In this document: in pieces, positions 48,397 to 58,927 of the stretch
Layout: each line of letters begins with the position of its first letter
Position numbering within the stretch: position 1 is the first letter of the stretch
From: Cladopsammia gracilis
Lineage: Eukaryota; Cnidaria; Anthozoa; Scleractinia; Dendrophylliidae
Direction: 5' to 3'
Length of the DNA: 64,000 bases
Assembly (NCBI GenBank): GCA_022457155.1
Contig: JAJGOT010000353.1
Location: 125,001-189,000 of the forward strand
Position numbers and translations under genes: made by a program
The notes under the pieces: model-generated
The model's database searches: none
What the model was told of the DNA's origin: nothing
What the model saw: only the letters and a program-made list of their open reading frames with translations

Positions 48397-50087
48397 TTAA
48401 GCCTTAACGGGCCTGGTTTTCATCTCAGACCTTTTAACGGAGTAGTTGGATCCCTTCCATGCAACCCAGTAAGCGCCATCGGGAGAACCCCTGTAAGAGC
48501 CATGATGATAGAAACCGTTCAGCATGGAAGAGGCGCATTTACCAAACCACCATCCTCCCTTGTGGGGCGTGGCGCAGCTGTGTACATAGCTATCATTATC
48601 TGGATCCTTCGTAGAGAACGGCCTACCGCCATGATACAAAAGCGAGTCATCAGCATTTCCTAACAAATTACAAAAGAAAACAACAGTGAATATTTATTAC
48701 ACAGACAGCTTCTGGATATGAACAATTAGCGCCATTATTGGTTCCTTAATCAGAAAACCGTGAGCTTCGAGGAAGGCATGCACATTGTCTGCGGACAAAT
48801 ATCCGAATATTTTGACGCCAAATGATGGTTGTTTTTTATAAATACTACTATAGTTGAGAACTCGCTCATGTAAATGGTGATTATAATGCTCCTTTCGATG
48901 ACTACTGTGATGGTTGCAAAACGGTTTTATTCTTCTAAAAATAAACTCGCAATTCAGATCGCTGTATTACATACATTGCAAAATAAAAACTACATCTTTC
49001 ATGCGCTTTTTATAGCCCCCCCCCCCCCCCCCTTTTTGCTGCTAAAGTAAACATAAGTTAAGTGGTGGATCTAGGGGAGGGACCGGGGAGCCGCCCCCCT
49101 TTTTTATACCCAAAAATTAAAGCCCGAGACCCCCCTTCTTTTCACCCCCACCCCCCTGTATATGTACGATACAGTCTGGATTCGCCAATTTATGCACAAT
49201 TAGCATTTTAAGAACTGACAATGCTTTAGACTCCTCGTTCTCTTAATTTCTGATCTTGGTTTCAAAGACAGGACTCCACTGTTTTATATTACATACCAGA
49301 GTATGTTCCCAGACTCAACTTGTATTTGCTTATTTCACTGGCAACACCAAAGAAGTCGTACTCAGCCTAAGCGGTTTTTCCTTTCGTGTCCTCGAGATCC
49401 ACACGAAGCCTGCTTCGTTCTTTTGTCAGGCGATTAAACTTGTCCAGTCCGAGCCAAAATTCGCCATTCAGATTCCCAAAGCCTCGTTTGTAGTCGTCCC
49501 AGCCGCGGTTGAAATCAACCGAGCCGTCCAGTCTCTTCTGGAACACTGCCCATCCCCCACCGGATGTTGTTTGGTCACAGAACACATCAAAAGCAGCGCC
49601 GTGGTCGGGTTTGATAGTGTAAACGCCGCTGATTCGCTGACCAGCTTTGTACAGTTCAGCACAGTTCTTGTAAACTGCAAATACAAACATTTTTTAACGT
49701 TGCTCTGTCGAAAAAATGTATAGAAATTGTGTTTTGTAATATCTTTTGGTCTGCAATTGATTAATCCTTATATATGCGTAATGTATTGTTATTTTCAAGG
49801 TAGGTTCAACATTTAACAATTGACATACCTTTTCGAAACGTTTTAATTTCCTTCAAGGAATGGATTTCCTTCCTCATCTCCCTGAGCTCCATCTTTACTT
49901 CACGAAGCATGGCTTTGATCTCTTTGTTCGTTCTTGCGTAAAAGCTGCTACAAGTGAACATATTGTGGCATTTGGACCCCGCCAGAGGGTGTCCGGAGTT
50001 GTTTGCGCGGGAGTTGGCAGTTTTCAGTGTGGCTACCATTAGGGTAACATATATGAAACTGGGAATGAGGGCTAGACATGATCTCAA
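48397..50087 (-). pseudogene. secreted fibrinogen-related (FReD) protein locus, probably disabled
   Basis: Exons on the - strand are about 50087-49829, 49674-49297 and 48659-48397. They join in phase at GT-AG sites. Exon 1 reads as a signal peptide (hydrophobic LALIPSFIYVTLMVATL) and a charged coiled-coil-like stretch (KEIKAMLREVKMELREMRKE). Exons 2 and 3 encode a fibrinogen C-terminal domain with its usual landmarks: NCAELYKAGQ, SGVYTI, DVFCDQTTSGGGWAVFQKR, FNRGW, GFGNLNGEFWLGLDK, then FSTKDPDND, WWFGKCASSMLNGFY and WVAWKG. Such proteins (ficolin, angiopoietin and tenascin-like) are extracellular lectin or adhesion molecules. Two problems are seen. The codon where the signal peptide should start is TTG (50087-50085) with a stop close upstream and no ATG before the hydrophobic core. 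Codon 49369-49367 is TAG where the family usually has tyrosine, removing about the C-terminal half of the domain. The frame is otherwise clean, so it is a recent pseudogene, a null allele or carries sequence errors. The next in-frame ATG is at 50039. Confidence 0.75.
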
Positions 50088-50851
50088 CGATTATAGTTCA
50101 AGTGAACACTCGATGGACTGAATCACCTCAACTAAATCAAACAGACTGGTATGTATGTGTACCCTACAAGAGTTTTCAAGTTTTCGTATGGCTATTTTGC
50201 ATATTAAATACGACCCCGTGGGGTGGGGTGTGGTGAGGAGGTACTCTTCAAATATTTCGTGTCAGTGCTTGAAACCGGACCAAACCCTATTCCTCTTTTC
50301 AGGCCAATGGGTAAAATGTAGAGTGGCCTTTCGGGAGGTTTTAGCTGCGATTTGCTTGCGATTTTAATGCGACAGGAGTAGAGCGCATGAGATGTCAGAC
50401 GATAGACTCTTATCTTCGACGTTCACATGCACCGCTTTTCAACTCACTTTCAAAATCGCAAGAAAAACGCCGTAAAATTGCGGCGAAAAAATTGTCGTTA
50501 GTTTACACAGACGATTTGAAATCGCAGTTAATACAGCCTAAAAATTAATCCCATCAAAATTGTCTGCCGGTAAAAACGTCCCCTAACTTTCTCAGACTAA
50601 AATGACTTATAAAAGATACACTTTAGGGCGGTGCGTGTCGTTTAATATAGAAAATGAAACGTTTTTGCATAAAATTACCGGAAATTAATGTCAAGTTTTA
50701 CTTCCTTTTTGTTGATTATACAGTTGAACAAAAGAACTGCCAAATTTTGCGCAGACTTTGAGTAAACACATTCTAGAATATTTACTTCCATGCCTAATTA
50801 CTGGCGATGAAAAGAAGTCTGAGTTTAGAGCAAATATAGTTTGTGGAGATA

Positions 50852-50948
50852 AGCTAGCCTGCGAATACAGCCGCCTCTCATCGCTCCCTGCCGCTAGGGG
50901 CGTTCGCGCCCCTAGCGGCCAGAGAGGCCGCTGTATTCGCAGGCTAGA
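50852..50948. mobile_element. 97-bp GC-rich hairpin
   Basis: CTAGCCTGCGAATACAGC and its complement form the outer stem. GCCGCTAGGGGCG and CGCCCCTAGCGGC form the inner stem with a very short loop. GC content is far above its surroundings. Confidence 0.75.
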
Positions 50949-51127
50949 GATAAGCAGGATTTGAAAATACCTGATACATAACTAGAGGTTACAGATTGTA
51001 ATGATAATGCTGCGAGCAGATGCTGGACAGTAAAACATAACGGAAACAGTAAATAGACATACAGATTTTGATAATTTCATAAATTTATTTATTGGGTCAA
51101 TTACCATCAGTTTCGAATTACATACCA

Positions 51128-51433
51128 TTATAAGTAGTTCTTTGTGATCCATTGTTCAATCGGCAAACCCTGAGCACGTAACAACGCTGAAAAACTCATA
51201 AAAGAACATTGCCTTCCCCGTGAAATGTCATTAAATCGTTCGTGACCTCGATGAATGCTTCCAGCAACAAATAAGTCTGAATTGGCATGATCAGTACATT
51301 TGCAAATAGAAACACTTACTTTGAAATCGAAGCGAGCACTTTTAAATATATATATGGTGTTTCTATATATTGGGAAGCGTGGTGGGTATATCCATGAGAT
51401 CTCTGCCCGTGCTATGGACGGCGAAAGACGCAT
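51128..51433 (-). CDS. orphan reading frame, possible mobile-element protease fragment
   Basis: I do not recognise a full gene. About 100 codons are open and end KNYL-stop. The stretch GSIHRGHERFNDISRGRQCS followed by FMSFSALL has the Gly-His/Arg-Gly-x-Gln-Cys order of cysteine-protease-like (OTU or C76-like) domains that I recall from some large eukaryotic DNA transposons. The cysteine of GRQC would be the nucleophile. Only the N-terminal part would be present, and no His/Asp partner is visible. No neighbouring exon is supported. Most likely a degraded transposon piece. Confidence 0.25.
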   Translation of the reverse strand: MRLSPSIARAEISWIYPPRFPIYRNTIYIFKSARFDFKVSVSICKCTDHANSDLFVAGSIHRGHERFNDISRGRQCSFMSFSALLRAQGLPIEQWITKNYL

Positions 51434-52058
51434 CCAGAGCCAGGCGCATCTGAGTTATGATGACACCGCTGGACGTACGCTTGCTCAAAATCATCGTGAC
51501 AAACAAAAATCGAGACTGCCGCCTGCATGACATAAGGCGCAGGGAACCCAAGGAACCACAGGCAAACCAAAGATTAGTGTACTACTCGCCTGGGGGCTCG
51601 CAGCAATGAAAGTTAAAAAAGTGATAAGTTTGGAAGAGACATTTTTTACTTGTCAGACGGTTGCCGGAAACAAAAGGTAATTGCTCTGTGCAAAGAATTC
51701 CAGCAGTGCCATGCACCCCCCCCCCCCCGGACAACCCCCGGGCATAAGCATTTTGGGAAAAAAATTGCAGGTATAGGGGTATAGTAAAAAAAGAAGGCAA
51801 AGTCATCGAACCTAGACTCCTCAAAAGTTATTTGAAGGCCAACAGTCAACAGAGAAGTGTTTTCACTCAGTTTTCGACCAGTAATCGATTAGAGCAAGTT
51901 CGCAACAAATTTCTCGTCAGAAATGCAATAGAGGAAGTATTCTCCGAGTTCGAAAACACGAGGATGTCAAATGCCCGGGGTACAATAGTGAATATTTGTT
52001 TCTTTATTTAGTGTCCCCAATTAGTGCTCGCGCGCTTAATACCTTGACACTTAAAGTG

Positions 52059-52137
<79 letters not shown>
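52059..52137. repeat. (ATT)n microsatellite, about 26 units
   Basis: Uninterrupted ATT trinucleotide run of about 79 bp. Confidence 0.95.
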
Positions 52138-52138
<1 letters not shown>

Positions 52139-52924
52139 GGATAGGCAAATGCTCGAGCCCTGGGGTTCGAACGTGAGTAAATGCCCGACTAATGCCCGGG
52201 GGATTGGGCACTGCTGGAATCGACTGATGCATTATTTCCATGCATAATGTGACGACGTGTGAATCGAGAAATACTGCTTAAAAAGCCTAGAACTGCTTTG
52301 GCGTTTGGGCTTTAGAAACGGGAGTGATCTCTCTCTTTTGATGTTATAAGGTAAATTTGCCAACGTAAAGAGAATCGAAAGCTCACGTTTCGAACGCTCG
52401 CCCTTCGCTCGGATGAAAGAAGCTGCCTTTCTTGTCAGGTGTTAAAATGTGAACCAAAACTTATGCTCGGGAAACAACAGAATGCAAAACAAATCAACAT
52501 GTGCTTTTTTTTCCCAAGATTTCGCGGCATATTTAGTTGAGAAGAGAGGAGTTTACCACCAAAAATGGGGAGTAAACTATATCTCCTACCTTTATACAAA
52601 ACTGAAAAAGATTGGACCATAGGTCATCATCCTTCGGCCGGCCCCCACATCTCACGAAAGAATACCGCAAGAGATCCTCTGGTACCCACATGGGATGGTA
52701 GGAGAATTTTATCTCGCCCCATCACACACCGCGCGCACCATTTTACTAGTTATCCAGTCATTCCATCTGGCTGAAAGTCACACTGATAGCGCCGGAAAAC
52801 TAGTGACTTGCTTGCTTTGGAGAAGTAGATTTTGAGATAGATTATGTAAATGCAAAAAAAAATATCGTTCAAAACTAGAAAAAAAAAGAATGACGACTTG
52901 TTGCTGAAGGTGTTGTTTTTTAAA

Positions 52925-53472
52925 GCAAAAATGTTTACTCGACAGAACGGTCGAACCAAACTCAAAGTAGTCACTCTCGCCAATCAAATGAAGCAATCAA
53001 AACTCGATGAAAATACACGCAGCTGGCGCCAAGGGCGAGAAAACGCGTACCAGGAAACAAAAAGTCTGTTTTGGTTTAACTTCTAATTAGTTGCTTTGCA
53101 GTAGAAGTTTTTTTCAGTCACAAAGCATACATGTAGTAATGTAAAACCAACGCAAACATTAATTACTTTGACACTTGGACCGGTTTTCACTCGAGTCTCG
53201 TAAAACCGGCAAAACCAAAACCAAAGTATAAATCACTCTGACCAATCACAGAACAGGCACACAATCCAATGAACCAATCAGAACTCAAAGCAAATACAGG
53301 TAGCCGGCGCCAAGCGCGGGAAAACGCGTGCGAACAAGTCACGATTTTTGGTTTTACTGATTGGTTGAGAAAGTGGCGCGAGATTCTTAGCCAATCAGAA
53401 AACGTAGCAAATCAAAACCAAAGTAAACATGAAATTACTTTCGACACCCATTTGAAAAGCGCTGTAAAATAA
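52925..53472. mobile_element. two diverged AGAGCAGTTTTC-family MITE copies side by side
   Basis: The order of CTCTGACCAATCA, AATCCAATGAACCAATCA, GCCGGCGCCAAGCGCGGGAA and AGCCAATCA words is kept, clearly at 53200-53472 and more weakly at 52925-53175. Confidence 0.6.
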
Positions 53473-54292
53473 GACGTAGGTCAGTCTTTCGTTACACTAA
53501 TCAAAAAAATATTCATTCATCTATGATCCGACACAACTTTATTATTTTTTAAACAATTTTTTAATGTTACATATTGTATAAAAATTCGTACTTTTTTCTG
53601 AGAACGAAGTTTACATTCAGGTACTTTGATGCTAGTCAAAATATAGCGAAAACTCTACTTGAGCAATGAATTTTATATACATAAAATTAATTTATTTTAC
53701 ATAAATGAAGATATAAATTGTCTAGTTTATGTTTGTGGAAACAGTCAGCAAAGATCAGCTAACAAGATTTTTGGGTTCTTGTTGGCTTAAACTACAAGTG
53801 ATTTGCAGCCTTAAAACTGCAACAACCAATCAACAACAAGTCTTTTCAATTATACTTTAAATAAAGATGTTTGCTTTAACAGCCTTTGACTAAACCAGTT
53901 TAGTTATTTACATGAAACTAAATTACAAATAACTTATCTACAAGAATTTCTAACGTCCCTGAAAAAAAAAAGCTAGGCCTAGTTTGGCAAAATTGGTTAT
54001 TCTTGGAATTAGCTAAGCTCGCAAGTGCTCCGGTCAATGTTACTAAGTAACAAGACGTAACATTGAAATTGTCACGAGCAAGGGAGAACAAATCTACTGA
54101 GATGATCCAAAGCGTATTTGCCAAAAAACACTTATCCTCTTGTTTAAACAATTTTTTGAACTCTGATGTAAGAATACTTTAAAATGGTGGTACGTAATAC
54201 AATATGTGATTGTGATGCTGTCAGGGGAAAAAATGTATACAGATTAAAATGATCACCGGGCTAACAAACAAAGTGTTACTCATAAAATCAAA

Positions 54293-54560
54293 TTAACGCT
54301 TTCACTCCCAGAAGTGATCCTGCGCTTATATAGTACAGTTCCAACTTTTGATCCTGTGGATAAAATCTGCAAGTGTAACCAATTCAAATGGAAGCTCTCG
54401 AGCAGTACTATCATTTGGTACTCAGGCTGTTTATTATACTTTACAAGGTGGATCAGTAAAACCTACAAGTGTAACCATACAAATAAAAGTTCTCAAGCAC
54501 TACTACCATTTCTTTGTTTCTTGATATTTTTTAAACTGAAAATTTTGTTTTGTTTTATAT
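54293..54560. mobile_element. family B copy with internal duplication
   Basis: Begins TTAACGCTTTCACTCCCAGA. CTGCAAGTGTAACCAATCAA-like and TACAAGTGTAACCATACAAA-like units follow each other. Confidence 0.55.
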
Positions 54561-54995
54561 CACGTTTGGAAGTGAAAGTGTTAACTTTGAAACTACTTAC
54601 AAAACATACAAGAAAAACTTAAATCTGTAGAGGACTTAGGATTGATAAAATGAATCACAAAAACCATGATTTCGTTTCTGCCACTCGGCAACAGATGTTC
54701 AGGCCAGTTTTCAGCTGGTATTTCATCACTGAATGAATATTTGTTTGACGTTTCATATTTCTCTTTCTAAACAGTTACAAAATAGCTTTGATAAATGTAC
54801 ATAAATACCTTAATTCTGATACTTTCATAGTGTCAAAGATAAACAAAAACAAAAAAGGTATACTTATTTTTTTTCTGGTCAGACAGAAATTTCAAGCCCA
54901 ATCCAATAACTAAGAATTTTAACAAACTCAATTGTATCCTGAAAAATAAACCTGAAATAATGCACAGTAGATCTAACGAAGGTAGATGAATAAAT

Positions 54996-55100
54996 ATTTC
55001 TGAATAATCCTGTGTGTCGAAGCCAAGAACGTGTTGGAACATCATATAGAATCATGCGACATCACGTTCTTGGCTTCGACACACAGGATTATTCAGAAAT
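54996..55100. repeat. perfect 38-bp inverted repeat with 29-bp loop
   Basis: ATTTCTGAATAATCCTGTGT... at 54996-55033 is exactly complementary to 55063-55100. Confidence 0.9.
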
Positions 55101-55363
55101 GTACTAAACCTGGAGAGGTTTTAGAGGCTATGAAACGTACTATGAAAGAAAAATGTTCCATGGATTGGCCACGTTCTATCCACTAAGATCAATAAGTTGC
55201 CACGTATCCAGCGTGTGACCCGATGGTGTAGTGGATATCACGCCTGACTAGTGTGCGGGGAGACGTGGGTTCGAATCCTGCTCGCGGGACACGAATTTTT
55301 TCTTTCATTAATGTAGTACGTCGAACGTGTACAGCTGACGTGATGTCGCATGATTCTATATGA
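55042..55363. mobile_element. inverted-repeat unit enclosing a tRNA-like module
   Basis: The 26-bp arms at 55042-55067 and 55338-55363 are exact inverted copies (TCATATAGAATCATGCGACA...). Between them, at 55217-55290, lies a 74-nt tRNA-like sequence on the + strand. The left arm overlaps the hairpin at 54996-55100. Confidence 0.75.
55217..55290 (+). pseudogene. tRNA-like sequence (valine-like, GAC anticodon position), not a functional tRNA
   Basis: An A-box-like TGGTGTAGTGGATATC and the B-box GGTTCGAATCC are in place. The anticodon arm CACGC/GTGTG with loop CTGACTA puts GAC at positions 34-36, and the T arm can pair. The acceptor stem (GACCCGA with TCGCGGG) has several mismatches, so this is a tRNA-derived polymerase III module, SINE-like. 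Confidence 0.6.
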
Positions 55364-55793
55364 TAAATAAATAAAGCCAATGAAAACAATTTTAAAAAAT
55401 CAAATACATCACAAAAACGTCAGTAAACCACAAAATACGGACAAAAAAAAATCAAGTAAAATACATTACTAATACACAAACAGATTTTTCTAAATGTATT
55501 GCTTGGTCTTATAGATTTCCGACCACTATCTAAAGAAAACATGTTAAACTTTTATCCAAGTTTTTCTTATTAAAACATTAACAAGTTCAAAACAACTAAT
55601 GTTGTATCAACAGATAATATTACCCAACTAGGCTTTTTTCCCACCAATAAAAGCTACTGCATCATTTTAAAAATAAATAACAGTACAATGTTTCAGAAAT
55701 ATACACCCTATAATGAAAACAATATAACCTGATACAAAATAGACCTACTTTAGTTTAACCCCAAAATTGAGGTCCATAACTGATGACAATAAT

Positions 55794-55974
55794 AGACTAC
55801 TTTGCTAATGTTGTGTTCCCAGTGCATCTTGGGTAGTTCTAGTCCTTTGTGGGAGCAAACGGCCAAAATTAAAATTTCAAATTACCTGCCAAACTGGTCG
55901 TTTGCCCCCACAAAGGACTGGAACTACCCAAGATGCACTGGGAACACAACATTAGCAAAACAGTCTATTTTGGG
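55794..55974. mobile_element. 181-bp palindromic MITE
   Basis: TAGACTACTTTGCTAATGTT... pairs with its complement ending at 55974 along arms of about 80 bp with few mismatches, around a short AT-rich centre. Confidence 0.85.
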
Positions 55975-56532
55975 GGGCTATCATGACGATGCATTTTATT
56001 TATTTTTGTACTTAGAATTCAATAATTTTGTTATATATTTCTTCTTCAAGAAGAAAAAAAAATAGTATGTTGATATTTTTGCTAGAAGAGCTGTTTTAAG
56101 TTTCAAAAACTTTAATTTCATCTGAAGAATCATCATCTTCACAAAGAGTGTGACACCATACTTGGCTACCTCTAGTACGACTAAATTTCACAAAAAAAAA
56201 ATGCCAGCACTTACCAACAAACCCAAAGGAAGCTTAAAATATATAATATGAATAAAATGAAATCTAGAATTTCATATAAATAATTACTAACTTATCAAAC
56301 CCTGGCATTAGCATGCATATCATTGTATGGAAAAAAATATTTAATTCAGCACAAAAAAGGGACAACTTAGAAAATAATATCATGACTTTTACATCAACAA
56401 ATATGATCTATATGCATTGGTGAAAATACTAATAAAACGAATTTCCAACTTGCTGATGTGTTACATAAACATTGAGTAGTACAACTAATGTAAACAAGCA
56501 AAGAAGAATGCAATACACATTTTTGATGTCAT

Positions 56533-56646
56533 TAAAGGCCTGTGGACACACTGTGCAACAATCTGTTGCATGCAACAGTTGCAAAAGTAGAACTGAATTC
56601 TACTTCTGCAATGCAAGAAAAGTTGCACTGTGTGTCCAGGCCTTAA
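56533..56646. mobile_element. 114-bp TTAA-ended palindromic MITE
   Basis: TTAAAGGCCTGTGGACACAC and the complement GTGTGTCCAGGCCTTAA close the element. The centre AGTAGAACTGAATTCTACTT is a perfect palindrome like the one in 45681-46206. Confidence 0.85.
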
Positions 56647-56671
56647 TTATTCTCCTGCGCTAATCAGTTAG

Positions 56672-57186
56672 ATTACTGTAAACATCCGAAAATAAGCCCC
56701 CCTCCCCTCCCCTCCCCAAAAATAAGTAACCCTGATTTATAACAAAAAATTCATTTTAATAATAAGCCCCACCCGAATACAAGCTCATGGGAGTGTTTTA
56801 AGGATTGACCCGAGAATCATCAAGTTAACATAGAAGGGATCAATAATAAATAACACTATGCCATAAGCCGAGCCAAAATGTCACTCAGACACTTCCACAG
56901 ATGAAAGCGACGAATCAGATCAAGCAACTGAAGATGATCACTCAGTTTGTAACCATGTTGAAAGATTTAATAACATTAATTTTGTTATTGATTGCATCTT
57001 CAGAAAATTCAATGACCGCAAATGTCTCGCAGAATTTTAAGACACAAAATGCCACCTGAAAATAGCCCCATTGATTTTTTTAACGCATATTTCCAACCAA
57101 AAAAAAAGCCCACCCAAAAATAAGCCCGACAAAAAGGGACGTTGGGCAAATATAAGCCCAGGGCTTATTTTCAAGGGTTTACGGTA
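56672..57186. mobile_element. AATAAGCCC-type element with GTAAAC ends
   Basis: Left TACTGTAAACATCCGAAAAT and right ATTTTCAAGGGTTTACGGTA are inverted with mismatches. AATAAGCCC(C) words recur near both ends. Related words fill 59215-59345 and 59690-59815. Confidence 0.55.
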
Positions 57187-58297
57187 GTCAGGGGCACCCA
57201 ATGAGGACAGTGCTCATAATGGAACTGTAATGTTTGGGTTCTATTCATATAATTTCAGTGCCTTTAAAGGAAACTATGTAGAAGCTAACAGTTTGATCTT
57301 TTTGGTTCATTCTGAAAATCTTAGTTGACCTTATTTCATACCCAACACAACATTTTTTAATCCCTCCAAAAACAAAAAGGCATTAAGCAACAATGCGTGT
57401 AAGAACTAGGTAAGAAGTAGGCAATGCTCTATTGTTCCGCGGCATTTCGCTTTCCCCACATAAGATCGTTTAGGTTTTTTTACTGAGAATGCATCAACCT
57501 ATGGACAACGTGTTTTTTAGATAAAATGTACTGGAACTTTATTTTTAAGTGATGTTTCTTCTGTGCTACAAGATTTCATCCAATCGTGAAACTCCAAAAC
57601 AATGGCCAAGAAAGGCTTCTAATTTTACATGTTTCCCACTAGAATTTTGGTTGCATTAAAACTCAGAATAGTTTTCACTAAAAGGGAACCAATTAGTAAA
57701 CTAGAGAGAAATAAATGCACTACCTGGTTTAGTGATGGAAAATTTTTACGTTTTAGCCAATGAGGTGGACGGTTTCAACAATATCACAATTAACACCTAA
57801 ATTTTCTGCATTCCTTGCCGTTAGGTTGCCTAGTTCTTTCTTGGACCATTTCTTACATTTTACAATGTTACAAAAATTTGAGGGAACATCATTTTTACTC
57901 AAAAAAAACTCTTCACTAGTTTTTAGTCTGATTAATATTACAAATTTGAGCATGACTAAGGCATTGTGAACAGATTTTCCACCGAAATAAGTTTGGCCCC
58001 TTTTTTAACCAATTGAGTTAGTGAGAATTAATTCTCCAATCGGATTTGAGAAATGGCCAGCATTATATATCACAATAAACTTGTTCTCTAATAGTGTCTT
58101 CTACTGTCTGAAAGTGTGTGATAACATCTAACATATCCTTTCAACACTGCCCAAATTTAAATCTAGGGTATACCTGGATTTCATAGCCAGTCTTCATTGC
58201 TTCAGTTTCTTAAATTAAAGATGCAGAGCCTTGATTTGACATTCCACATTTCTTTGCCCAGAATGTTTATTACAAACTTCACTGCTTTAAGCTGATT

Positions 58298-58474
58298 AAC
58301 CCTTTCACTCCCAGAGTCAAATATGGAGATATGAAGTGCAGTTTTAACCTCTGATTTTGTCAACGAAATCCTATGGTGTGACGATACCATTCAAATGAAA
58401 CCTCTTAGGCAGTACTATTGCATGGTACAATTTTTTTTATTACTATTTTTGGCACTCTGGGAATTAAAGGGTTA
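58298..58474. mobile_element. 177-bp TTAA-ended element, family B copy
   Basis: Begins TTAACCCTTTCACTCCCAGA and ends TCTGGGAATTAAAGGGTTAA, with TTAA at both borders. Confidence 0.8.
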
Positions 58475-58927
58475 AAAGTTAGTCATGAACACAGAAATTG
58501 TTTTCTGAATGGACAAATATTCCTTCCCCACTAGCCCAGGTAGCACAAATTTCTTTTTTTAACCATTCAATAAGTGGGTGTTTATTTGAGTAAATACCAA
58601 TCCATTTCATCTTTTCTCGCACAATAATATTCTTGGAGGTCTTAAAAAAGGTAAAGCTGGAAAGGAACAAAACTGAACTTGAATTGCATGTAAATTTCAT
58701 TTTTTTTTGTTCATTAAAAAATACTATAATACATAATTTGGTCATTTTTCTTTTGAAAACTATAATTTATATTTCTCTTCAACTGATTCACAGTTCAATG
58801 CACGCTAAAAGACTATATTATCATAATATTTTCAATAAATGTAAATGCACGTATGAAATTTTGCATGATAATTTAAGATGTACTGCATACCAGTACCCAT
58901 TCTTAGACAGGCGCCCTCTGAACTCCC

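Larger units (their letters stand above)
50088..58927. other. repeat-rich intergenic region
   Basis: No gene is recognised apart from a short orphan reading frame at 51128-51433. It holds several MITEs, an ATT microsatellite, C-tracts and a tRNA-like element, listed separately. The TENT4 3' UTR occupies an unknown length at its right end; AATAAA on the - strand at 58586-58581 is a candidate signal. Confidence 0.5.

Noticed and set aside
52008..52241. Poly-Ile or poly-Asn open frames
   Set aside because: Translation of the ATT microsatellite.
55217..55290. Functional tRNA-Val gene
   Set aside because: Boxes and arms are good, but the acceptor stem has several mismatches and it sits inside an inverted-repeat element.
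57753..57953. Minus-strand open frame ending CKKWSKKELGNLTARNAENL...
   Set aside because: Composition looks protein-like, but I recognise no domain and no supported splice partner. It may be chance or a fragment; not called.
58479..58660. Minus-strand open frame with MKWIGIYSNKHPLIEW
   Set aside because: It lies in the expected TENT4 3' UTR, has no recognised domain and no supported junctions.
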